Assembly: GCA_027315345.1 (NCBI GenBank)
Contig: DAHUYE010000075.1
Coordinates: forward strand, 1 to 45,577
DNA length: 45,577 nucleotides
From: Actinomycetota bacterium
GTDB taxonomy: Bacteria; Actinomycetota; Acidimicrobiia; Acidimicrobiales; JAJPHE01
Direction of reading: 5' to 3'
The stretch's first letter is position 1, and every line of letters starts with the position of its first letter. The notes under the pieces are model-generated. The model saw only the letters and a list, made by a program, of their open reading frames with translations, was not told where the DNA came from and ran no database searches. A program made the position numbers and the translations under genes. Shown here in pieces: positions 32,386-41,515 of this stretch.

Positions 32386-32501
32386 CGGTGGCCGCCTCCT
32401 TCATAGGACCCGGCCGGGTCAGCGGGGATCGGGCTGATAAGCGAAGGTTAGACCTACTTGGCCGATTTGTCACTACTTAAAGTCAGGGATAAACCGCGCT
32501 G

Positions 32502-32529
32502 AGTGGTCGAACCTCCGAACCAGTGGTCG
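32502..32529. repeat. Direct repeat in the promoter of the first TetR gene
   Basis: AGTGGTCG occurs at 32502-32509 and 32522-32529, a 20-bp step, within the 193-bp region between the divergent EAL and TetR genes. The inner sequence GGTCGAACCTCCGAACC is partly inverted. It may be a regulator site, possibly for the TetR protein itself. Confidence 0.3.
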
Positions 32530-32578
32530 CCGGCTGGCCGCCTGGAACAAACCGTATCCTCGGGTTACAGTTCCCGTC

Positions 32579-33298
32579 GTGACGGGGCGGACCGAATCAC
32601 CAGCCCGGTCCCGGGCCGCGGTCAGTCGGCCCCCGGCGCCGGTGGGCCGGCCCCCGGCGGCCGAGCGGGACTCCCGGCGCCAGGCCCGGGTGGAGGTGCT
32701 CCTGGACGCGGCCGAATCGGCGGTGCGGGACCGGGGCGAGACGGTGACCATGGCCGAGATGGCGGCCCGGGCCGGGGTGACCAAGCCGGTGCTGTACCGC
32801 TACTTCGGCCACCGCTTCGGGCTCTACCAGGCCCTGGCCGTGCGCTACGCCACCGGACTGTTGGGCGAGTTGCGCCAGGCCATGGCCCAGCGCCCGGCCG
32901 GCCGGGCCACCCTGGAGGAGGGCATCGATGCCTACTTCCGTTACACCGAGGCCAATGCCCATCTCTATCGCTTCCTGGCCACCCGCCTGCCCAGCGGGGA
33001 CCCGGCCGGCCAGGAGCTGGTTTCGGGGTTCCTGACCGGCATGGCCGAGGAGGTGAGCCGCATTCTGGGCGAATCGTTGGCCGTGGCCGGCCTGGAGGCC
33101 CGGGCCACCCGGCTGTTCGGCTACGCCATCACCGGTTCGGTGCAGATGGGAGCCGAAGCCTGGATCAACGAGCAGGGCCGGATGGAGAGGAGCGAGGCGG
33201 TGGCCAGCCTCACCGATCTGGTCTGGTTCGGGCTCATCGGGACATTGACCCACCGGGGGCGGGCCGCTCCCGGAGAGAAACCGGAGGAGAAGCATTGA
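32579..33298 (+). CDS. TetR-family transcriptional regulator
   Basis: The 239-aa protein starts at GTG 32579. After a Pro/Arg-rich leader of about 35 residues the TetR HTH occupies about residues 37-83 (LLDAAESAVRDRGETVTMAEMAARAGVTKPVLYRYFGHRFGLYQAL). The C-terminal ligand domain is helical, with W and F residues (DLVWFGLIGTL) as in regulators of lipid or steroid metabolism. It overlaps the P450 gene by 4 bp, which suggests control of its own operon. Confidence 0.88.
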   Translation: MTGRTESPARSRAAVSRPPAPVGRPPAAERDSRRQARVEVLLDAAESAVRDRGETVTMAEMAARAGVTKPVLYRYFGHRFGLYQALAVRYATGLLGELRQAMAQRPAGRATLEEGIDAYFRYTEANAHLYRFLATRLPSGDPAGQELVSGFLTGMAEEVSRILGESLAVAGLEARATRLFGYAITGSVQMGAEAWINEQGRMERSEAVASLTDLVWFGLIGTLTHRGRAAPGEKPEEKH

Positions 33299-34527
33299 GC
33301 ACCCAGGCCAACCGGTCGGTGGCGGCGCTGGACCTGGGATTCGATCCCGCCGATCCGGCCTTCCGGCGCGATCCCTATCCGATTTATGACCGCATCCGGG
33401 CCTCGGCGTCGATCCCCGACGCCGAGGGTTCCTGGTTCCTCTCCCGCCACGCCGACGTGATGGTCGCCCTGCGCGACGCCAAGCTGTCCAGCAATCCCGC
33501 CCACCGCCGGGAGGAGGAGCGGATGAGCCTGAGCAGCATCCCGTTCCTGTCCGACGGCACCCTCCAGCTGATGCTGCTGGCCGATCCCCCCGACCACACC
33601 CGCCTGCGCCGCCTGGCCAACCGGGCCTTCACCCCCCGGGCGGTGGAAGGGCTGCGGCCCCGGGTGGGGGAACTGGTGGACGGGCTGTTGGACCGGGCCG
33701 TGGAGGCCGGGCCGCAGATCGATGTGATGTCCGCTCTGGCCGAGCCTCTGCCGGTCATGGTCATCTGTGACCTGCTGGGAGTGCCGGCCGGGGACTGGGA
33801 CCAGTTCAAGCCGTGGTCCACGGCCATCGCCCGGGTCCTCGACCGGGCGGCCGGACCGGACGCCATGAACGAGGCCCTGCCGGCCGTGATCGGCTTCGTC
33901 CAGTACTTCGCCGCTCTGGTGGAGGAGCGCCGGGCCCAACCCGCCGATGATCTGCTCAGCCGGCTCATAGCCGCCGAGGAAGAGGGCGACAGCCTCTCTC
34001 GGGGCGAGCTGTTCGCCATGATCATCCTGCTGTTCGTGGCCGGGCACGAGACGACCACCAACCTGATCGGCAACGGCACCCTGGCTCTGCTGCGCCATCC
34101 CGACCAGATGGCGGCCTGGCGGCGGGACCCGGGTCTGGCTGGGCCGGCGGTGGAGGAGCTCCTGCGCTACGACGCCCCCGTCCAGGTCACCGCCCGCACC
34201 GCCACCGCCACCACCGAGATCAACAATCTGGTGTTGCAGCCGGGGGACTCGGTGGTCTGCGGTCTGGCCGCCGCCAACCGGGACCCGGACTACACCGAGG
34301 ACCCGGGGACGCTGCTCCTGAAGCGGGGAGTAGCCGGCCACGCCGCCTTCGGCCACGGCATGCACCACTGCCTGGGGGCACCCCTGGCCCGGCTGGAGGG
34401 TCAGGAGGCGCTGGGCCGGCTGGTGGCGCGCTTCCCCGGGCTCACCCTGGCCCAGGACGACCCTCCCTATCGGGACCACTTCGTGTTGAGGGGCCTGGCC
34501 GCCCTGCCGGTCAGCCTGGCTCGCTGA
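33295..34527 (+). CDS. Cytochrome P450
   Basis: This 410-aa soluble bacterial P450 inserts oxygen into a hydrophobic substrate. The TTG start at 33295 overlaps the TetR stop and has GGAGGAG just upstream. The I-helix motif AGHETTTN is near residue 248, the K-helix ExxR is in VEELLRYDAPVQ, and the heme-binding FGHGMHHCLG has its Cys near residue 358. The N-terminal block DPADPAFRRDPYPIYDRIR is the usual opening of class I enzymes. A ferredoxin and reductase are not adjacent. Confidence 0.95.
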   Translation: MSTQANRSVAALDLGFDPADPAFRRDPYPIYDRIRASASIPDAEGSWFLSRHADVMVALRDAKLSSNPAHRREEERMSLSSIPFLSDGTLQLMLLADPPDHTRLRRLANRAFTPRAVEGLRPRVGELVDGLLDRAVEAGPQIDVMSALAEPLPVMVICDLLGVPAGDWDQFKPWSTAIARVLDRAAGPDAMNEALPAVIGFVQYFAALVEERRAQPADDLLSRLIAAEEEGDSLSRGELFAMIILLFVAGHETTTNLIGNGTLALLRHPDQMAAWRRDPGLAGPAVEELLRYDAPVQVTARTATATTEINNLVLQPGDSVVCGLAAANRDPDYTEDPGTLLLKRGVAGHAAFGHGMHHCLGAPLARLEGQEALGRLVARFPGLTLAQDDPPYRDHFVLRGLAALPVSLAR

Positions 34528-35795
34528 TGGCGCCCCGGGATGAGGAGAGTTGGCGTCTGCCCGGCTCGCCCAACAGCCGGCGGGCGGCCATCTACGGGAC
34601 GGCGGCCCGGGTGGCGGCCCGGTACGGAGCGGGCCAGCTGCCGGCGTCGGTGCGGCCCGGCCTGGACTGGGCCCATGAGGCCGGGGCCAGGGACATCTAC
34701 CGCACGGCCGTGAAGCTGCGGGGTGGCTTTTTGAAGTTCGGCCAGTTCGTCTCGGCTCGGCCCGACCTGTTGCCGGAGCCCTACATCCGGGAACTGTCCA
34801 AGCTGCAGGACCGGGTGCCGCCCGCTCCCATCGCCGCCGTGCGCCGGGTGGTGGAAAGGGAGTTGGGCCCAACCGGGGAGATCTTCAACCACTTCGACCC
34901 GGCCGCCTCGGCCGCCTCCCTGGCCCAGGTGCATCGGGCCGAGCTTCGGGACGGCCGGACGGTGGCGGTCAAGGTGCAGTACCCGGGGGTGGCCGAGATC
35001 GTCCCCCGGGAGACCGCCGATACCCGCCGCCTGCTCGGCCTGTTGGACCGGGTGGTGAAGGGCTTGGATCTGTCCACCATCGCCCGGGAGTTGGAGCGGG
35101 TCATCCTGTCCGAACTCGACTACGCCAATGAGGCAGACAACATCGAGCGGTTCGGGGCCAATTTCGCCGGGGAGGATGGGATCGAGGTGCCCGTCGTCCA
35201 TCGGCACCTGTCCGGGCCGCGGGTCCTGGTCATGGACTGGGTCGAGGGCCGCAACCTGGGCCACGCCCTGCGGGACTCCGATCGGGAGACCTGTGAGGAG
35301 GCCCTGCGCCTGCTGGTCGACGCCTTCCTCAAGCAGATCCTGGTGGACGGGTTCGTCCATGCCGATCCGCATCCGGGCAACTTCCTGCTCCAGCCCGGTC
35401 CCCGCCTCGGCATCGTCGATTTCGGCGCCTGTGTGGCCCTGTCCGATCCGACCCGGCTGGCCCTGTGCGAGTTGTACGCCGCCGGGGTGGAGGGCGACAT
35501 CCACCGGTCGGTCGGCGCCCTGGACGCCCTCGGGTTCAAGACCCGCTCCGGGGACCTGTCCTCCCTGGTGGCCTGGGCCAGCCTGTTCGACTCCGGCGCC
35601 ACCGAGGACGACCGGGAGGCCGCCTGGGCCCGGCTCATGGAGGCGGCCCGGAGCGACCCGCTGGTGAGCCTGCCCGAGGAGTTGATCATGGTGGGCCGGG
35701 TGGTCATGGTCCAGACCGGCATGGTCGCCAACCTGAAGCCGTCCTGGTCCATGCCGGACCTGATCGCCAACCGGTTGGCCCAGGCCACATGTTGA
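34527..35795 (+). CDS. ABC1/AarF/UbiB-family atypical kinase
   Basis: The 422-aa protein starts in a TGATG overlap with the P450 stop. Family motifs are KFGQFVSARPDLLPEPY (KxGQ), the Ala-rich loop AASAASLAQVHRAEL, VAVKVQYPG, HADPHPGNF and DFGA. UbiB-like kinases support lipid or quinone metabolism, though direct substrates are rarely known. Co-transcription with a P450 and a transporter suggests a role with lipid-like substrates. It overlaps the transporter gene by 7 bp. Confidence 0.9.
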   Translation: MAPRDEESWRLPGSPNSRRAAIYGTAARVAARYGAGQLPASVRPGLDWAHEAGARDIYRTAVKLRGGFLKFGQFVSARPDLLPEPYIRELSKLQDRVPPAPIAAVRRVVERELGPTGEIFNHFDPAASAASLAQVHRAELRDGRTVAVKVQYPGVAEIVPRETADTRRLLGLLDRVVKGLDLSTIARELERVILSELDYANEADNIERFGANFAGEDGIEVPVVHRHLSGPRVLVMDWVEGRNLGHALRDSDRETCEEALRLLVDAFLKQILVDGFVHADPHPGNFLLQPGPRLGIVDFGACVALSDPTRLALCELYAAGVEGDIHRSVGALDALGFKTRSGDLSSLVAWASLFDSGATEDDREAAWARLMEAARSDPLVSLPEELIMVGRVVMVQTGMVANLKPSWSMPDLIANRLAQATC

Positions 35796-38700
35796 GCCTG
35801 GCCCGCCGCCTCCCGGCCCCGGTGGCCTGGGGGCTGGGCGCCATCGGCCTGATGGCCGGCTGGGCCGTGGCCGGCGCCCTCCTGCCCAACGGGCTGCCCT
35901 TCGGGGTGGTGCTGCTCGGCCTGGTGTTGGGCGGGTTGTCCGCCCTGACGGCCATGGGCCTGGTGATCGTCTACCGCTCGGCCCGCATCATCAACTTCGC
36001 CCAGGCCGAGATCGGCGGGCTGTCGGCGGCGGTGGCAGTGGTGATGGTGACCGGGTCGCACCTGCCGTACTTTGCCGCTCTGCCGGTCGGGCTGGTCGTG
36101 GCCCTGCTGACCGGACTGGTGGTGGATCTGTCGGTCATGCGCCGGCTCTTCTCCGCCCCCCGCCTCATCGTCACGGTGGCCACCATCGGGGTGGCGCAGA
36201 TCCTGGGCGCCGTGGAACTGGTGGTGCCCGAGCTGTTCAGCCACCTGGGCCCGACCACCACCTTCACCACCCCGTTCGGCTTCCACTTCGACGTGGGCCC
36301 CATCGTCTTCAACGGGAACCACATCGTGGCCATGGTCGTCATCCCGGTGGTGCTCACGGCCCTGGCCTGGTTCTTCACCCGCACTGACTTCGGCATCGCC
36401 ATCCGGGGCGCGGCCGACTCCACCGAACGGGCCCAGCTGCTCGGCATCCCGGTCCTGCGCCTGTCCAGCCTGACCTGGATGCTGGCCGCCGGCCTGTCCG
36501 GGATCGGGGCGATGCTGTCCGGCCCCATCCTCGGTCCTCAGCTGGGCGCCCTGGCCGGCCCGGAGGCGTTGCTGGCCCCGTTGGCCGCGGCCGTCATCGC
36601 CCGGATGGAGAGCCTGACCACCGCCGTGGTGGCGTCCCTGGTGATCGGCATCTTCGAACAGGCCGTGTTCTGGTCCTATCCCCGGGCCACCACCGTGGAC
36701 GTGGCCCTGTTCCTGGTCGTGCTCATCGCCCTGTTGCTGCAGCGGCGCCGGCTCAGCCGCACCGACGACGCCGGCCTGGGCAGTTACGTGGCCCAGCGCG
36801 AGACCCGTCCCATCCCCACCCTCCTGCGCCGCCTGCCCGAGGTCCGCATCGGCCGGGTCGTTCTCATGACCGCCATGGCGGCGGTGGTCGTCCTGGTTCC
36901 CTTGGGCATGTCCGACTCCCAGCGGACGCTGATCGCCTACATGGCCATCTACGGGATCATCGCCGTATCCCTGGTGGTACTGACGGGCTGGTCGGGCCAG
37001 ATCAGCCTGGGCCAGTTCGCCTTTGTGGGCCTGGGGGCGGGGACGACGGCGTCGCTGTTCGTGAACGCCCATGCCGACCTCTTCTTCGGGCTGGCCGCCT
37101 CGGTCCTGATCGGCGCCTTGGCCGCCGTCATCGTGGGAGTGCCGGCCCTGCGGGTGCAGGGCCTGTTCCTGGCCGTGGTGACCCTGGCCTTTGCCGTGCC
37201 GGCCAACGACTTCTTTCTGGACTCGACCTATTTCCCCTGGTTCACCCCCAGCCAGCTCAACCGCCCGGCCCTGCTCAGCCGCTTCGACCTCAACTCGGCC
37301 GGGACCTTCTATTACTTCTGCCTGTTGGTGCTGGCGGCGGTGGTGCTGCTGGCCTGGAACTACCGCCGCAGCCGGCCGGGCCGGGCGGCCCTGTCGGTGC
37401 GGGACAACGCCCGGGGGGCGGCCAGCTTCGGCATCAGTCCCAACCGGACCCGGCTGGTGGCCTTCGCCCTGTCCGGGGCCCTGGCCGGCCTGGCCGGGGG
37501 TCTCTACGTCATCGGCCTGCGGGGCGTGGGCTTCGGGGGTTACCCGGCCGAGACCAGCCTGCAGGTCTTCACCATGGTGGTCATCGGTGGACTGGGCAGC
37601 CTGACCGGGGGACTGGTGGGCGCCGTCTATGTGCAGGGGGTCACCTACTTCCTGTCCGGCGCCGCCCAGTTGCTGGCCACCGGGGCCGGCATCCTGCTGG
37701 TGGTCCTGATCCTGCCCGGGGGCCTGGCTGCGGTCGTCTACTGGTTCCGGGACCGGGGCCTGCGGCTCATCGCCGCCCGGCGGGGCCTGTCCGTGCCCAG
37801 CCTGGCCGAACGGGCCGCCTTCACCGAAGACGAGGCTGACGGGTCGGCACCGGCCCGGGCCGGCCGGTCGGGGCCGGCCGGCGGGGACGACGCGGCTCAC
37901 CCCGGGGCGGACGGCGCCGTGTTGGTGTTGCGCGACGTGGACGCCGCCTACGGACAGGTCCAGGTGCTCTTCGGGGTCAACCTGGCCGTGCGCCGGGGTG
38001 AGGTCCTCGGCCTTCTCGGGACCAATGGCTCGGGCAAGTCCACCTCCCTGAAGGTGGCCTCCGGGCTGCTGGGGGCCAAGGCGGGGAGGGTCATCTTCGA
38101 GGGTGACGACGTGACCGGGCTGGATCCGGTGGCCCGGGTCAAGCGGGGCCTGGCCATGGTGCCCAGCGGCCGGGGCGTCTTTCCCTCCCTGACCGTGGCC
38201 GAGAACCTGCGCCTGGGGGGCTGGCTGGCCCGGCGCCAACCGGAGTTCCTGGCCGCCACCACCGAACGCATCCTCGGACTGTTCCCGGCCCTGCAGAGTC
38301 GGATGGGGACCCTGGCCGGCTCACTGTCGGGCGGGGAGCAGCAGATGCTCACCATCGCCCAGGCCCTCTACAGCCGGCCCAGGCTGCTCATGATCGATGA
38401 GCTGTCCCTGGGCCTGGCCCCCACCGTGGTCAGCGAGTTGCTGCGGGTGGTGCGGGAGCTGGCCGAGTCGGGCGTGACGGTGGTGGTGGTGGAGCAGTCC
38501 CTCAACCTGGCCGTGTCCATCACCGACCGGGCCGTGTTCATGGAGCGGGGCCAGGTCCGCTTCAGCGGCGCCACCGCCGAGCTGTCGCAACGCCCGGACC
38601 TGGTGCGTTCGGTGTTCCTCGGTGGCCCGGCGGCGGCCGGAGGAGGACCCGCCGCGTCCCGGGCCGATGGCCGGCCGCCGGTCGGGCGTTCCAACCGCAC

Positions 38701-39709
38701 CGCCGCCGACGGAAGACGGGACGGCGCCGAGGAGGCTCCGGTCGTCTTTTCCGTTCTGGACGTCCACCGGCGTTTCGGCGGGGTGGCCGCCCTGGACGGG
38801 GTGGACCTGGCCGCCCACCAGGGCGAGATCCTCGGCATCATCGGCGCCAACGGGGCCGGTAAGACAACCCTGTTCGACATCTGCTCGGGCTTCCTGGCCC
38901 CCAGCTCGGGTCGCATTCAACTCTCGGGGGCGGACATCACCGACCTGCCGGCCGAGGACAGGGCGATCCTGGGCCTGGGTCGGGTCTTCCAGGACGCCCG
39001 GCTGTTCCCGTCCCTGACCGTGACCGAGACGCTGGCCGTGGCCCACGAGCGTCATCTGGATGTCCGCGACCCCTTCCTCAGCCTGATGCGCACCGAGGCG
39101 GTGCGGCGTTCGGAGAAGGCCACCGCCGATTCGGTGGAGGAACTGGTCGAGCGGTTGGGCCTGGGCCGCTACCGGGACGCCTTCATATCCGAACTGTCCA
39201 CCGGCACCCGCCGGGTGGTGGAACTCGGCTGCCTGCTGGCCCATCAACCCGAGGTCGTCCTCCTGGACGAGCCCACTTCCGGCATCGCCCAGCGGGAAAG
39301 CGAAGCCCTGGGCGCGCTGCTGGTCGACCTGCGGGCCCAGACCGGGGCCACATTCATCATCATCGAGCACGACGTTCCGCTGGTGTCGTCCATATCCGAC
39401 CGGCTGGTGTGCCTGCACCTGGGCCGGGTGCTCTCCGAGGGTATGCCGTCGGCCGTGCTGGCCGATCCGCTGGTGATCGAGGCCTACCTGGGTGCCGACG
39501 CCGTGGCCGCCAGCCGCTCCGGAGCGTCGGCGGCGCCCAAGCCGCCGGCGCCCAAGCGGGGGGCTCCCAAGCGGCCGGCCCGGCGCCGGAGCCCGACCAC
39601 GACCACCACCGCCACCACCACTACCACCACCACCACCGATCGAGTGACCCGACGTCCGAAACCGGCCGCCACCGTCAAGGCCGTAGCCCAGCAGGGGGGA
39701 AAGAAATGA
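35789..39709 (+). CDS. Single-chain branched-chain amino acid-type ABC transporter, LivH-LivM-LivF-LivG fusion
   Basis: ATG 35789 (MLSLARRLPAPVAW) lies inside the UbiB gene end; the frame is open further back, but the protein starts naturally here. The 1306-aa chain holds all four core parts of a HAAT-family importer: LivH-like permease (about residues 1-330; VIVYRSARIINFAQAEIGGL), LivM-like permease (about 355-655; GWSGQISLGQFAFVGLGA, SVRDNARGAASFGI), LivF-like ATPase (about 705-945; Walker A GTNGSGKST, signature LSGGEQQ, Walker B LLMIDEL) and LivG-like ATPase (about 985-1237; GANGAGKTT, VVLLDEP). In the LivG part the signature reads LSTGTRR rather than LSGGQ. The tail of about 65 residues is Pro/Lys/Ala-rich with a poly-Thr run. 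The binding-protein gene overlaps by 4 bp. Usually these parts are separate genes; substrate not predictable. Confidence 0.9.
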   Translation: MLSLARRLPAPVAWGLGAIGLMAGWAVAGALLPNGLPFGVVLLGLVLGGLSALTAMGLVIVYRSARIINFAQAEIGGLSAAVAVVMVTGSHLPYFAALPVGLVVALLTGLVVDLSVMRRLFSAPRLIVTVATIGVAQILGAVELVVPELFSHLGPTTTFTTPFGFHFDVGPIVFNGNHIVAMVVIPVVLTALAWFFTRTDFGIAIRGAADSTERAQLLGIPVLRLSSLTWMLAAGLSGIGAMLSGPILGPQLGALAGPEALLAPLAAAVIARMESLTTAVVASLVIGIFEQAVFWSYPRATTVDVALFLVVLIALLLQRRRLSRTDDAGLGSYVAQRETRPIPTLLRRLPEVRIGRVVLMTAMAAVVVLVPLGMSDSQRTLIAYMAIYGIIAVSLVVLTGWSGQISLGQFAFVGLGAGTTASLFVNAHADLFFGLAASVLIGALAAVIVGVPALRVQGLFLAVVTLAFAVPANDFFLDSTYFPWFTPSQLNRPALLSRFDLNSAGTFYYFCLLVLAAVVLLAWNYRRSRPGRAALSVRDNARGAASFGISPNRTRLVAFALSGALAGLAGGLYVIGLRGVGFGGYPAETSLQVFTMVVIGGLGSLTGGLVGAVYVQGVTYFLSGAAQLLATGAGILLVVLILPGGLAAVVYWFRDRGLRLIAARRGLSVPSLAERAAFTEDEADGSAPARAGRSGPAGGDDAAHPGADGAVLVLRDVDAAYGQVQVLFGVNLAVRRGEVLGLLGTNGSGKSTSLKVASGLLGAKAGRVIFEGDDVTGLDPVARVKRGLAMVPSGRGVFPSLTVAENLRLGGWLARRQPEFLAATTERILGLFPALQSRMGTLAGSLSGGEQQMLTIAQALYSRPRLLMIDELSLGLAPTVVSELLRVVRELAESGVTVVVVEQSLNLAVSITDRAVFMERGQVRFSGATAELSQRPDLVRSVFLGGPAAAGGGPAASRADGRPPVGRSNRTAADGRRDGAEEAPVVFSVLDVHRRFGGVAALDGVDLAAHQGEILGIIGANGAGKTTLFDICSGFLAPSSGRIQLSGADITDLPAEDRAILGLGRVFQDARLFPSLTVTETLAVAHERHLDVRDPFLSLMRTEAVRRSEKATADSVEELVERLGLGRYRDAFISELSTGTRRVVELGCLLAHQPEVVLLDEPTSGIAQRESEALGALLVDLRAQTGATFIIIEHDVPLVSSISDRLVCLHLGRVLSEGMPSAVLADPLVIEAYLGADAVAASRSGASAAPKPPAPKRGAPKRPARRRSPTTTTTATTTTTTTTDRVTRRPKPAATVKAVAQQGGKK
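39596..39637 (+). repeat. ACC-codon tract encoding poly-Thr
   Basis: Fourteen consecutive codons, mostly ACC, encode 13 Thr and one Ala in the cytoplasmic tail of the transporter fusion. The tract is a short imperfect trinucleotide repeat and could vary in length without a frameshift. Confidence 0.8.
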
Positions 39710-41502
39710 GCATGGACCGAAGTCAGATGTCCCAGGACGAGTTCGAGACCATGTTGCGGCGCTGGCTACTCAAGATGGGGGCCCGGTATGTCCCGGTGCT
39801 GGCCGCCATCCTGGCCATCGCCCTGCTCCTAGTGTTCGTGCCCACCACCCAGCCGTTCAGCAACTCGGGGCTGGCCACGGGCACCAGCGCAAACGGGACG
39901 GGCTCCTCGGCCTCGGCCGGTAACTCGGGACCGGCGGCTTCGGCCTCGTCCGGCTCGACGGCCGGAGCCGGGGCGGGACAGTCCGGTTCGGCCTCGGGAT
40001 CGACCGGCAGCACCGGCGCCGGCGCCGTGTCCGGGGGAGGGGGCACGGCGGTGGCCGCCACCGGCTCCGGGGGTGCCGTCGGCGGCGGGGACGTGGCCAA
40101 GACCGGAGTGCGCTGCACCAACGGCGCCCGCCAGTTCGCCTGGTCCGACTTCGCTCCCAACTGCGTGCCGGCCTTCACCGGTAACAACGGGGGAGCCACC
40201 GGCCAGGGCGTCACTCCTTCCACCATCACCCTCACCTACCGGCTGGCCAACTCCTCCCAGCAGTCGGCCGTCAATGCCCTGGCCGGTTCGGCCAACATCA
40301 ACCAGACCGATCTGGTGGCCGACATGCAGACCTACGTCAACTACTTCAACACCCAGTTCGAGTTGTACGGACGCAAGGTGGTGCTCAAGACCTATCAGGG
40401 CCAGGGCGACTACTTGGAGGAGGACCAGGGCCAGAACCTCGGCGCCACCCAGGCCGACGCCGTCACCGCCCACGACATGGGCGCCTTCGGGGATGTCACC
40501 TTCGCCCTGGAGGCGTCCGAACCCTACGAGCAGGACCTGGCCCAGGAGCATGTGGTCAGCTTCTCCTCGGTGGGGATGCCCCAGTCCTTCTACCAGCAGT
40601 ACGCCCCCTACGAGTACTCGGTGGAAGGCCCGAGCGGAACGGTCGGACTGCAGGAAGCCTCGGCGGTGATCTGCGACCGGCTGGCGGGCATGCCGGCCAT
40701 CTATGCCGGGGATGTCACCTACCAACACGAGAACCGGAAGTTCGGGATCATCTACCCCCAGACGCCGTACTACCAGCAGGAGGTGGACACGGCCGAGGCC
40801 GGTCTGGCTGCCTGCGGGGTCAAGCCGGCCAAGGTGATCGGTTATTCGATCAACGTCTCGGAGTACGAGCAGGAGGCGGTGTCGTCCATGGCCGAGATGA
40901 AAGCGGCCGGGGTCACGACCCTGCTGTGCGCCTGTGATCCCATCTACCCGATCCTGTTGACCCAAGCCGCGTCACAGCAAAACTGGAATCCGGAATGGTT
41001 CGCCATCTCCTACGGAGATCCGGTGTCGCGTGACTATCAGCAGTCGGAGTGGGCCCACAGCGTGGCCGGGGGTGTGCAGTTCCCGGTGCCGTCAACGACC
41101 CAGGCCTACCAGGCCTATCAACGGGCCAACCCGGGCCACCAGCCGGCCGAGACGCCGCCGTCCTCACCGCCCTACTACTACGTGGCCTACTACGAGCTGA
41201 TGGAGGTCTTCGCCGGTCTGCAGGCGGCCGGGCCCGACCTGACCGCAGCCAGCTTCGAGCGAGGGGAGTTCAACCTGCCCCCGTCCATACCCGGGGACCC
41301 GGTGGGGGGACGCTGGATATACGGCCAGAACGTCTTCGACCCGGTCAGTTCCTTTTCCCTGGTGTGGTGGGACCCCAATGCGCTGAGCAAGTTCGACAAC
41401 ACCAAGGGCGCCTATCAGTGGTGCAATGGGGGTCAGGTCTACCTGGACAGTGACCTGTCCGCCCTGGGTTCCCACCAGCAGCTGCACTGCTTTGGCCACT
41501 GA
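39706..41502 (+). CDS. Membrane-anchored periplasmic binding protein-like subunit of the ABC importer
   Basis: The 598-aa protein starts at ATG 39706, in an ATGA overlap with the transporter fusion and after GGGGGAAAG. A single hydrophobic segment (about residues 28-46, VPVLAAILAIALLLVFV) lacks a signal-peptidase site or lipobox and probably anchors it. About 80 residues of Gly/Ser/Ala-rich linker follow, then a type 1 periplasmic binding domain (about 130-598; GVTPSTITLTYRLA, FGIIYPQTPYYQQEVDTAEAGLAACG, VTTLLCACDPIYPILLTQAASQQNW). Cysteine pairs (CTNG ... NCVP; WCNGG ... LHCFGH) may form disulfides. It should bring the substrate to the fused importer. Confidence 0.88.
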   Translation: MSMDRSQMSQDEFETMLRRWLLKMGARYVPVLAAILAIALLLVFVPTTQPFSNSGLATGTSANGTGSSASAGNSGPAASASSGSTAGAGAGQSGSASGSTGSTGAGAVSGGGGTAVAATGSGGAVGGGDVAKTGVRCTNGARQFAWSDFAPNCVPAFTGNNGGATGQGVTPSTITLTYRLANSSQQSAVNALAGSANINQTDLVADMQTYVNYFNTQFELYGRKVVLKTYQGQGDYLEEDQGQNLGATQADAVTAHDMGAFGDVTFALEASEPYEQDLAQEHVVSFSSVGMPQSFYQQYAPYEYSVEGPSGTVGLQEASAVICDRLAGMPAIYAGDVTYQHENRKFGIIYPQTPYYQQEVDTAEAGLAACGVKPAKVIGYSINVSEYEQEAVSSMAEMKAAGVTTLLCACDPIYPILLTQAASQQNWNPEWFAISYGDPVSRDYQQSEWAHSVAGGVQFPVPSTTQAYQAYQRANPGHQPAETPPSSPPYYYVAYYELMEVFAGLQAAGPDLTAASFERGEFNLPPSIPGDPVGGRWIYGQNVFDPVSSFSLVWWDPNALSKFDNTKGAYQWCNGGQVYLDSDLSALGSHQQLHCFGH

Positions 41503-41515
41503 GTGGCCCGTTTGA

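Noticed and set aside
35120-38239. 1039-aa minus-strand open frame
   Set aside because: Antisense to the UbiB-like and Liv fusion genes, with extreme His/Gln/Gly content and no recognisable domain; a shadow frame.
39409-39705. N-terminal extension of the binding-protein frame into the transporter gene, with a His-rich stretch
   Set aside because: It is the shifted reading of the ACC tract; the ATGA start at 39706 with a ribosome site and an anchor helix is the natural start.
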